Shown: positions 57,780-64,000 of the stretch, piece by piece
How positions within the stretch are numbered: position 1 is the first letter of the stretch
Layout of the letters: every line of letters begins with the position of its first letter
Assembly (NCBI RefSeq): GCF_005049235.1
Contig: NZ_SUMD01000004.1
Coordinates: forward strand, 490,781-554,780
Reading direction: 5' to 3'
Length of the DNA stretch: 64,000 bases
Source: Rhodococcus oryzae
GTDB lineage: Bacteria > Actinomycetota > Actinomycetes > Mycobacteriales > Mycobacteriaceae
Notes under the pieces: model-generated
The model's input: the letters and a program-made list of their open reading frames with translations, nothing else
Databases searched by the model: none
What the model was told of the DNA's origin: nothing
Translations under genes and position numbers: made by a program

Positions 57780-59570
57780 CTATTCGGTGCGCGCGGCCTT
57801 CGCCGTCGCCAACAGCTCCTCGGCGTGCGCGCGACCGGTCTGGGTGTTGTCGAGACCCGCCAGCATCCGGGCCAGCTCCACCACGCGCTCCTCCTCCGTC
57901 AGGGTCCGTACCCCGCTGTCGGCGCCCTTGCGGCCGTCGACCTTGTCCACGACCAGGTGGGTGTCGGCGAACGCGGCCACCTGCGGCAGGTGCGTCACCA
58001 CGATCACCTGGTGGGTACGCGCGAGGCGCGCCAGGCGCCTGCCGATCTCCACCGCGGCGCGGCCGCCGACACCGGCGTCGACCTCGTCGAAGACCATGGT
58101 CGCGCTGCCCTCGGCCCCGGCGAGCACCACCTCGAGGGCGAGCATCACGCGCGACAGTTCGCCGCCCGAGGCGCTCTTGCTGATCGGGAGGGCATGTGCC
58201 CCGCTGTGCGCGGCGAGCCGGAACTCCACCTCGTCGACCCCCGCGGACCCGGCGTGCAGCTCGCGACCGTCCACCGTCAGCGGAGCGGCGTCCTGCGCGC
58301 CCGCCACGAGCGGTTGCACGGTGACCTCCAGCCGGGCCTTGCCCATCGCGAGACCACCGAGTTCGGTGGTCACCGCCTTGCCGAGCTTGACCGCGTACTT
58401 CGTCCTGGCCTGACTCAGCGCGGTGGCCGCGCCGGCCACCGCGGCCGCACAGTCGTCCACCCGGGCCGCCAGCGACGCCAGCGCCTCGGCGGAGACGTCG
58501 ATCTTGGACAACCGCTCGCGGGCCTGGTCGGCCCACTCCAGCACCCCGTCGACGTCGGCCGCGTACTTCCTGGTCAGCGTCTTGAGCTCGGCCTGACGGT
58601 TCAGCAGGGTGTCGAGCGCATCCGGATCCGACGGCAGGTCCGCCAGATAGCCGGTGAGGTCGGACGTGACGTCCGACACGACCGCGATGGCCTCGGCCAG
58701 TCGCGGGCCGAGCGCGGTCAGCGCCGGGTCGTCGGAGGACTCGATCCGGGCACGCGCCTCCCCCAGCAGGTCAAGCGCGCCGACGCCGTCGGCGCCGCCG
58801 TCGCCGCCGTCGATGCCATCGCCCTCGGCCGACCCGCCGAGCATGGCGACCTGCGCATCGGCCGCCGCAGACCGCAGCGAATCGAGGTCGCTCAGGCGCC
58901 GAACGTCGGCGACGATCGCGAGGTCCTCGCCCGGCTGGGGGGCCACCGCGGCGATCTCGTTGAGCCCGAACTCGAGCCGGTCGACCTCCTGCGCCAGCTC
59001 CCTACTGCTGCGAGTGCGCTCGGCGAGCTCGTCGCGGGCCTCGATCCACTCCGCGCGCAGGGACCGGTACTTGTCGAGTAGGGACCCGATCGGCGCGCCG
59101 CCGAACTCGTCGAGGGCCTGACGCTGCTGATCGGGGCGCTGCAGCCGGAGCTGGTCGTTCTGGCCGTGCACCGTAAGGAGCGGGCCGGTCAGCTCGGACA
59201 GTGCCCCTGCGGGCACGCTCCGTCCACCCAGGTGTGCACGGGAGCGGCCGTCGCTGCCGACGGTGCGCAGCGCGATGATCGTGCCGTCCTCGTCCCGCTC
59301 GGCGCCGGTCGACTCGAGCAACCGGTCCACCTCGGCGACCACCCGGGCCGACGCGTTTGCGGTGGAGAACCTGCCCTCCACCACGGCGCGGTCGGCGCCG
59401 AGCCGAACCCGGCCCGCGTCGGCGCGGGCACCGCTGAGCAGGTGCAGGCTGGTGACCACCATCGTCTTGCCCGCACCGGTCTCACCGGTGAGGACCGTCA
59501 GCCCCTCGTGGAACTGCGCCGCCGCCTTCGAGATGACACCGAGACCGTCGATCCGGATTTCAGCGAGCAC
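57780..59570 (-). CDS. recN: DNA repair protein RecN
   Basis: A 596-residue SMC-like repair ATPase. Visible are the N-terminal P-loop [20 protein letters not shown], coiled coils (about 160-220 and 300-390), ABC-type signature [17 protein letters not shown], and Walker [21 protein letters not shown]. RecN promotes double-strand-break repair by holding DNA. It overlaps nadK by 11 bases. The inserted stretch [16 protein letters not shown] in the coiled coil is low complexity and probably specific to this lineage. The 112 bases to steA hold nothing. Confidence 0.96.
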   Translation of the reverse strand: MLAEIRIDGLGVISKAAAQFHEGLTVLTGETGAGKTMVVTSLHLLSGARADAGRVRLGADRAVVEGRFSTANASARVVAEVDRLLESTGAERDEDGTIIALRTVGSDGRSRAHLGGRSVPAGALSELTGPLLTVHGQNDQLRLQRPDQQRQALDEFGGAPIGSLLDKYRSLRAEWIEARDELAERTRSSRELAQEVDRLEFGLNEIAAVAPQPGEDLAIVADVRRLSDLDSLRSAAADAQVAMLGGSAEGDGIDGGDGGADGVGALDLLGEARARIESSDDPALTALGPRLAEAIAVVSDVTSDLTGYLADLPSDPDALDTLLNRQAELKTLTRKYAADVDGVLEWADQARERLSKIDVSAEALASLAARVDDCAAAVAGAATALSQARTKYAVKLGKAVTTELGGLAMGKARLEVTVQPLVAGAQDAAPLTVDGRELHAGSAGVDEVEFRLAAHSGAHALPISKSASGGELSRVMLALEVVLAGAEGSATMVFDEVDAGVGGRAAVEIGRRLARLARTHQVIVVTHLPQVAAFADTHLVVDKVDGRKGADSGVRTLTEEERVVELARMLAGLDNTQTGRAHAEELLATAKAARTE

Positions 59571-60543
59571 TGGTGTTGCCCCCTTCGCCGTCGGCCCTTC
59601 GTCCCCGCCAACCCTTGACCGGGAGCTCGAACTTGCGCACCATCCGGTCCGCGAACGGTGCGGAGTCGAGCCGGATCCACTTCACCGGCTCCCGGCCCCG
59701 GACCACCTCCACCCGGCCGCCTGCCGGGAGGTTCATGGTGCGGCTGCCGTCGCAGAAGACGAGTCCGTTGTGGCCGCCGGCGAAGGTCTCGACCGCGATC
59801 AGCGATTCGGGGCTGGTCACCAGCGGCCGCGCGAACAACGCGTGCGCATTGCTCGGGATCACCAGCAGCGCCTCGAGTTCCGGCCACACCACGGGACCGC
59901 CCGCGGAGAACGCGTAGGCGGTCGAACCGGTCGGCGTCGCGACGAGCACACCGTCGCAGCCGAACGACGAGACGGGGCGGCCGTCCACCTCGAGGACAAC
60001 CTCGAGCACGCCGAGCCGGGACACGTTCTCGATGCTGGCCTCGTTCAGCGCCCACCCGCGGTCGATGATCTCGTCGTCCACCCGGACGATCACGTCGAGC
60101 GTCATCCGGTGCTCGACGCGATACTCGCGCCGGACCACCATCGCGAGCGCCTCCTCGAGATGCTCCGCCTCGGTCTCGGCGAGGAACCCGATCCGGCCGA
60201 GATTGATGCCGAGCACCGGAATCGATGCGGCCCTTGCCAGTTCGGCTCCCCGCAGGAACGTGCCGTCGCCACCGAGGACCAGCACCAACTCGCAACCGAC
60301 CGCGGCAGACGGACCGGGCTCGACGACGCGCAACGCGAGGTCGGGCAGGCGGAAGGAATCGTGGTCGTGCGCCGCGGTGGGATCTGTCCGGTCGGCCTCC
60401 GTCGCCAGCACCCGCAATCCGATGCCGGCCTTCTCGAAGATCTTGGCCACCCGCATCGCGGTGGCGGTGATCTCGGCCCTGCCGGTGTGGGCGACGACCA
60501 GGATCTCGCGGCTCGGCGACGGCGTCGCCGGTTCCGGGTTCAC
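59560..60543 (-). CDS. nadK: NAD kinase
   Basis: A 327-residue NAD kinase (also called ppnK). It has the signature [30 protein letters not shown], and the conserved glycine-rich block [20 protein letters not shown] with [11 protein letters not shown]. It makes NADP from NAD using ATP or polyphosphate in actinobacteria. Its GTG overlaps the tlyA stop by four bases, and it overlaps recN at the other end. The C-terminal tail is basic and Gly-rich. tlyA-nadK-recN is a conserved actinobacterial unit. Confidence 0.96.
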   Translation of the reverse strand: MNPEPATPSPSREILVVAHTGRAEITATAMRVAKIFEKAGIGLRVLATEADRTDPTAAHDHDSFRLPDLALRVVEPGPSAAVGCELVLVLGGDGTFLRGAELARAASIPVLGINLGRIGFLAETEAEHLEEALAMVVRREYRVEHRMTLDVIVRVDDEIIDRGWALNEASIENVSRLGVLEVVLEVDGRPVSSFGCDGVLVATPTGSTAYAFSAGGPVVWPELEALLVIPSNAHALFARPLVTSPESLIAVETFAGGHNGLVFCDGSRTMNLPAGGRVEVVRGREPVKWIRLDSAPFADRMVRKFELPVKGWRGRRADGEGGNTSAR

Positions 60544-61355
60544 TGGGGCCCCTCCTGCACCGCTCGCTCGATGACCTCACGCACCGAATCCACCCCTGGT
60601 TCGGCCTGCTTCCTCAGCCACAAGAAGTATTCGACGTTGCCCGACGGACCGGGCAGGGGGCTGGCCACCGCCCCCAGGGTCCGGAGTCCGAGCGCGTCCG
60701 CGGCCTCGGCGACCTCGACGACGGCCTCGATCCGGAGGGCGGGATCACGCACGACGCCGCCGGAACCGACCCGGTCCTTACCGACCTCGAACTGCGGTTT
60801 CACCATCGGCACCAGGTCGGCGCCGTCGGCGGCGCAGCGGACGAACGCGGGCAGGACGAGCTTGAGCGAGATGAACGACAGGTCCGCGACCACCACCTCG
60901 ACCGGTCCCCCGGTCTGCTCGGGCTCCAGCGAACGCACGTTGGTCCGGTCCACGACGGTGACGCGGTCGTCGGACTGCAGCCGCCACACCAACTGCCCGT
61001 ACCCGACGTCGACGGCGACCACCTCGCGGGCGCCGCGACTGAGCAGGACATCGGTGAATCCGCCGGTGGACGCACCGGCGTCGAGGCACCGCTTGCCGTC
61101 GACGGAGAGTCCGGAGGGTTCGAACGCCTCGAGCGCGCCGAGGATCTTGTGTGCGCCGCGCGAGGCCCACGAGACCTCGTCGATCTCCTCGGTCACCAGC
61201 AGCGGGGTTCCCGCCTCGACCGCGGTCGCGGCCTTGACCGCCACGGTCCCCGCGATGAGGACCCGGCCGGCCCCGATCAGCTGGGCCGCGTGTTCTCTTG
61301 ATCGGGCCAATCCCCGCCGAACCAGCTCGGCGTCGACCCGTGCGCGCCGAGCCAC
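60540..61355 (-). CDS. tlyA: rRNA 2'-O-methyltransferase TlyA
   Basis: A 271-residue protein: N-terminal S4 domain ([31 protein letters not shown]) and a C-terminal FtsJ-type methyltransferase ([64 protein letters not shown]). TlyA methylates C1409 of 16S rRNA and C1920 of 23S rRNA and so gives capreomycin/viomycin sensitivity in mycobacteria. The K-D-K type catalytic residues are present. GTG 61355 lies one base after the stop of the small upstream gene. Confidence 0.95.
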   Translation of the reverse strand: MARRARVDAELVRRGLARSREHAAQLIGAGRVLIAGTVAVKAATAVEAGTPLLVTEEIDEVSWASRGAHKILGALEAFEPSGLSVDGKRCLDAGASTGGFTDVLLSRGAREVVAVDVGYGQLVWRLQSDDRVTVVDRTNVRSLEPEQTGGPVEVVVADLSFISLKLVLPAFVRCAADGADLVPMVKPQFEVGKDRVGSGGVVRDPALRIEAVVEVAEAADALGLRTLGAVASPLPGPSGNVEYFLWLRKQAEPGVDSVREVIERAVQEGPQ

Positions 61356-61356
61356 C

Positions 61357-61584
61357 TCAGATCTTGTCCACTGTGGCGAGCGCATGCACCAGGACCTCGT
61401 GCGCCTGCTCGAGGAGCTGGGCCTGTCCCGGGATCCGGCCGTGACCGTTCGCATCGTCGTCCGCAGGCCCCACCGAGTCCAGGCGCGCCAGGAGCCCGTC
61501 CACCTCGGCGTGGATGCGGTCGGGGTCGACGGTGGTCGGCGGTCCGGGAAGGTGCTGCCCGGGGCGTGGCATTGGCGTACTCAT
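61357..61584 (-). CDS. Small conserved protein between HAD and tlyA genes
   Basis: A 75-residue protein starting at ATG 61584 (MSTPMPRPGQ). It is Pro-rich at first, then helical and acidic: DPDRIHAEVDGLLARLDSVG and QAQLLEQAHEVLVHALATVD, likely one or two amphipathic helices. It has the same place as M. tuberculosis Rv1693, a short protein of unknown role, between the HAD gene and tlyA. It is almost certainly in the same transcript. Confidence 0.75.
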   Translation of the reverse strand: MSTPMPRPGQHLPGPPTTVDPDRIHAEVDGLLARLDSVGPADDDANGHGRIPGQAQLLEQAHEVLVHALATVDKI

Positions 61585-61666
61585 CGGGGCCAACGCTAGC
61601 CGATTCGAGGCCCGCACGCCCACACCGCGACACGGCGAAAACCCGCCCGCGGCGTCGCTCCCCGGA

Positions 61667-62671
61667 TCAACCGACGAGGTCCGCCACAGCCGCCGCGGCG
61701 ACCGGGTCCTCGGCCCGGAGGCCGTCGAACTCGGGTCCGGTCCAGGCCGCGTCCAGGACCGATCGAACGACGTCGAGCCGGTCAGCGCTGGAGCCGGCAT
61801 CGCAGGACACGACCAGGTCGGAGTCCTCGCGGCGCACGCTCACCCCCGGGTGGGAGCCGATGCTCAACCGCTCGGCGGGCAGGTCGAGCTCGGCCAGCCG
61901 GGACGCCAGATAGGTGGGCCGGTACGACTCGGGCGCGCGCAGCAGGTCCGCGACGGAGCTGACGCCGCTGAGCACCAGCAGCGAGTCCACCCCGACCGCG
62001 TTCGCGCCCGCGATGTCAGTGTCGATCCGGTCGCCCACCACCAACGGTCGCTCGGAACCGCTGCGCCGGAGGGCATCGTCCATCAACGGACGGGCAGGCT
62101 TGCCCGCCACCAGTGGTTCGCGGCCGGTCGCGGCGCGCACCGCCGCCACCATCGCGCCGTTGCCCGGGCACAACCCACGTTCGGTTGGCAGCGTGGTGTC
62201 GACATTCGAGGCCACCCAGAGCGCGCCCGCGCGAATCGCCAGTGTGGCCTCCGCGAGGATCGCCCAGCCGGTCTCCGTGGAGTGCCCCTGAACGACGGCC
62301 ACCGGGTTCTCGTCGAACCGCCGGACGGGCCTCAGCCCGACCAGACGAACCTCCTCGGCGAGCGCCTCGGTGCCGACGACCAGGACGGACGACCCCGGCT
62401 CGAGGCCCTCCGCGAGCAACCTCGCGGCGGATTGCGAACTCGTCACCACCTCCGATTCGGCGGTGGGAAACCCGAGTTCACGCAGGTGCTGCGCGACCGC
62501 GAGCGGGCTGCGGCTCGCGTTGTTCGTGACGTAGAACAGCCGTGCAGACCCGCCGACGAGCGCCTCCCTGGCCCCGGGAATCGCGTGTGCGCCCTGGTAC
62601 ACGGTTCCGTCGAGGTCCAGCAGCAGCACATCGTGCAGGTCACGCAGTGACGGCGGGGTCCCCACCGTCAC
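61667..62671 (-). CDS. HAD-superfamily phosphatase, NagD-like (subclass IIA)
   Basis: A 334-residue HAD hydrolase. Motif I is DLDGTVYQG, motif II NNASRS, motif III with Lys near LVAGKPARPLMDDAL, and motif IV VVGDRIDTDIAGANAVGVDS; the C2a cap identifies the NagD/PGP subclass. These remove phosphate from nucleotides or sugar phosphates; in M. tuberculosis, Rv1692 acts as a glycerol-3-phosphate phosphatase. The C-terminal 70 residues form a GNAT-like or cap extension as in that protein. Its GTG overlaps the TPR gene stop by four bases. Confidence 0.92.
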   Translation of the reverse strand: MTVGTPPSLRDLHDVLLLDLDGTVYQGAHAIPGAREALVGGSARLFYVTNNASRSPLAVAQHLRELGFPTAESEVVTSSQSAARLLAEGLEPGSSVLVVGTEALAEEVRLVGLRPVRRFDENPVAVVQGHSTETGWAILAEATLAIRAGALWVASNVDTTLPTERGLCPGNGAMVAAVRAATGREPLVAGKPARPLMDDALRRSGSERPLVVGDRIDTDIAGANAVGVDSLLVLSGVSSVADLLRAPESYRPTYLASRLAELDLPAERLSIGSHPGVSVRREDSDLVVSCDAGSSADRLDVVRSVLDAAWTGPEFDGLRAEDPVAAAAVADLVG

Positions 62672-63612
62672 TGGTCGCCGGAGAGTTCGGCCACCCGATC
62701 CTCTGCGTCCGTGTCGCCCTCGTGATCGGCGGCCGCGGAGTTGAGGAACCACTTGAGGCCGTCCTCGACGCGGCCGGCCGCCACCAGGGCGTCGGCGTAC
62801 GCGTAGAACAGGCGGGCCGCGGTCGGGCCATCCTTGGCGGCATCGAGTTCCGGCGTCTGCAGGGTCACCACGGCCTGATCGAACTGGCCGAGATCCATCC
62901 GGGCGCCCGCGACCACGATGCGGAGCTCCGTCGCCTCGTCGCCGGACAGGGTCCTGGCCTCGTCGCTCCGTCCGAGCTCGATCGCCCGCTCGGGCCGGCC
63001 GAGGCCGCGTTCACAGTCGGCCATGACGGCGAGCAGACCGGGTCCGCCTGCCATCCGCCGTGCGGCACGCAGCTCGGAGAGGGCCTCGGCCCACTCACCC
63101 GCGTGATACGCGGTGATGCCCGCGGTCTCCCTGACCACCGCGACACGGCCGGCCCGCTGACGGGCCGCACGCGCGTGCGCCAATGCGAGGCGCGGGTCGT
63201 CGTCGATCAACTTGCCTGCCATCACCAAGTGACGGGCCACCGCATTGGCGTTCGACTTGTCGAGGCTCAGCAGGTCCCGACGAACGGCCGGGTCGAGCTC
63301 GCCCGCCTGAACGTCTTCGGGCAGATCCGGTTCTTCAGGTCGCGGGGCACGTCGCTCGGCGTGCGCTCCACCGTCGCGCGGGGGCGGCCCGAAGCTGCCC
63401 TCTCCGCCACGACGCCTCGGCGGACCGTCGCCGCGCCGTTCCGGCCGGCCTCCGCCGCTGCCGCCACGGGCTCCGCCGCCGGTGTTGCCGCGGGGGCCAT
63501 CGCCTCTCCCGCCGCGGGGGCCGCCTGCGCCTGCGCCACGGTTGTCCCCCGACCGACTGCGGTCAGAACCGCCGCTCCCATACGAACGACGGCCTTCGTT
63601 GTTGTCCGACAC
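62668..63612 (-). CDS. Tetratricopeptide-repeat protein with Gly/Arg-rich N-terminus
   Basis: A 314-residue protein. The first 90 residues are low complexity, Gly/Arg/Ser-rich (RGGRGDGPRGNTGGGARGG and similar), of a kind that binds RNA. The remaining 220 residues are helical with TPR-like pairs (LALAHARAARQRAGRVAVVR, GEWAEALSELRAARRMAG, LGQFDQAVVTLQTPELDAA). It corresponds to Rv1691. The start GTG 63612 follows AAGGAG. It is the first gene after the rRNA operon and its terminator, and heads the long minus-strand run. Function is unknown; an RNA- or ribosome-linked adaptor is plausible. Confidence 0.85.
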   Translation of the reverse strand: MSDNNEGRRSYGSGGSDRSRSGDNRGAGAGGPRGGRGDGPRGNTGGGARGGSGGGRPERRGDGPPRRRGGEGSFGPPPRDGGAHAERRAPRPEEPDLPEDVQAGELDPAVRRDLLSLDKSNANAVARHLVMAGKLIDDDPRLALAHARAARQRAGRVAVVRETAGITAYHAGEWAEALSELRAARRMAGGPGLLAVMADCERGLGRPERAIELGRSDEARTLSGDEATELRIVVAGARMDLGQFDQAVVTLQTPELDAAKDGPTAARLFYAYADALVAAGRVEDGLKWFLNSAAADHEGDTDAEDRVAELSGDQ

Positions 63613-63642
63613 AGCATCTCCTTTCAGACAACACACGCTATG

Positions 63643-63686
63643 CAGAAAAAACACGAAAGGGGACCCAGTATATTGGGTCCCCTTTC
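63643..63686 (-). terminator. Intrinsic terminator of the rRNA operon
   Basis: Perfect 13-bp arms (63655-63667 and 63674-63686), the minus strand then reading GTGTTTTTT. This is the only classical hairpin plus T-run in the window, as expected for an rrn terminator. It lies 11 bases past the 5S gene. Confidence 0.92.
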
Positions 63687-63696
63687 GGTAACGGAT

Positions 63697-63815
63697 GTTC
63701 GGCGGTGTCCTACTCTCCCACACCCTGTCGAGTGCAGTACCATCGGCGCTGGAGGGCTTAGCTTCCGGGTTCGGAATGGGTCCGGGCGTTTCCCCTCCGC
63801 TATGGCCGCCGTAAC
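63697..63815 (-). rRNA. rrf: 5S ribosomal RNA
   Basis: About 119 bases on the minus strand, from GTTACGGCGGCCATAGCG to GACACCGCCGAAC, with the conserved internal segments ACGCCCGGACCCATTCCGAA and GAAGCTAAGCCC and closing stem GGCGG/CCGCC. Ends are approximate by a few bases. Confidence 0.95.
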
Positions 63816-63935
63816 TCTATGAAACTGTCACACATTCAATTCCCCCGCCCGAATCATCAACCCGAAGGGTGATGTTGGGGGTGAATGGTATCTGTGTGTT
63901 GTTTCAGATACCGCACAGTGGACGCGTAGCTTCTT
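63816..63935 (-). other. 23S-5S spacer with processing stems
   Basis: The 120-base spacer holds no gene. GTATCTG and CAGATAC (about 63889-63912) can form a hairpin, and ATTCAATTCCCCC can pair with GGGGGTGAATGGT across it. Such stems are substrates for RNase III and maturation of the adjacent rRNA ends. Confidence 0.6.
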
Positions 63936-64000
63936 TGTGGTAAGTCCTCGGCCTATTAGTACCAGTCACCTGCACACGTTACCGTGCTTCCAGTTCTGGC
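63936..64000 (-). rRNA. rrl: 23S ribosomal RNA, 3' end (partial)
   Basis: The minus strand shows the conserved 23S 3' terminal sequence: GGTGACTGGTACTAATAGGC followed by CGAGGACTTACC, preceded by AACTGGAAGCACGGTAACG. The gene continues beyond the window edge. The 3' boundary is set approximately. Confidence 0.95.

Overview
This 64 kb window is high-GC actinobacterial chromosome. Gene content and order match the Corynebacteriales (Mycobacteriales), most likely Rhodococcus or a close relative; this is inferred from synteny and protein features, without a database search. Several blocks follow the Mycobacterium tuberculosis order as I know it: Rv1691 to Rv1713 (TPR protein, HAD, tlyA, nadK, recN, steA, steB/mctB, pyrG, Nudix, xerD, parA, scpA, scpB, rluB, cmk, der), Rv1822 to Rv1832 (pgsA2, DUF881, sbp, DUF881, gcvH, garA, ftsR, DUF151, MerR, gcvP), and Rv1836 to Rv1846 (VWA protein, glcB, CBS proteins, guaB1, gnd, blaR-like, blaI). 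GTG starts, 4-nt GTGA/ATGA overlaps and probable leaderless promoters are common.

Layout. 1-3300 is a small accessory-looking stretch of unrecognised short genes: three small membrane proteins on the minus strand (one cut by the window edge), then a secreted protein coupled to a small membrane protein, then a ribbon-helix-helix protein followed by another small membrane protein. 3460-8506 is a thioesterase plus an iron-siderophore import locus (FhuF-like protein, RDD-fused FecCD permease, second permease, ATPase) with three IdeR/DtxR-type boxes. 8509-12488 has a tandem 38-bp repeat, an aminoacyl-phosphatidylglycerol synthase-like protein and a coupled membrane esterase. 12589-14036 is the blaI/M56-peptidase pair with a clear operator. 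14055-14793 is an OsmC gene behind a cysteine-containing leader peptide. 15081-23164 holds two DEAD-box helicases, gnd, a DUF4262 gene behind a LexA-type SOS box, a DMT transporter and guaB1. 23284-26864 is a coupled run of a 48-aa peptide, two DUF21/CBS membrane proteins and a conserved protein. 26848-28404 is a divergent PadR regulator and glycosidase-like gene sharing twin palindromes. 28467-33810 holds a STAS-like protein, a thioesterase, malate synthase G and a VWA protein. 33846-37270 has a small secreted Cys peptide and gcvP behind a tandem glycine riboswitch.

37382-45190 is the garA/ftsR/gcvH/DUF881/sbp/pgsA block, an SMP-30-like protein, a Nudix hydrolase and tRNA-Pro(GGG). 45354-63612 is one long minus-strand housekeeping run. 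It covers GTPase and nucleotide kinase (der, cmk), rRNA modification (rluB, tlyA), chromosome organisation (scpA, scpB, parA, xerD, recN), CTP and NADP synthesis (pyrG, nadK) and envelope/cytokinesis factors (steA, steB). It lies just downstream of an rRNA operon whose 5S gene and 23S 3' end close the window.

The genes are mostly core metabolism and cell-cycle functions. The least explained material is at the left edge (1-3300), in the RDD-FecCD fusion, and in several short ORFs (47, 48, 56 and 32 codons) of the kind automatic gene callers usually miss. I see no insertion sequence, CRISPR array or prophage.
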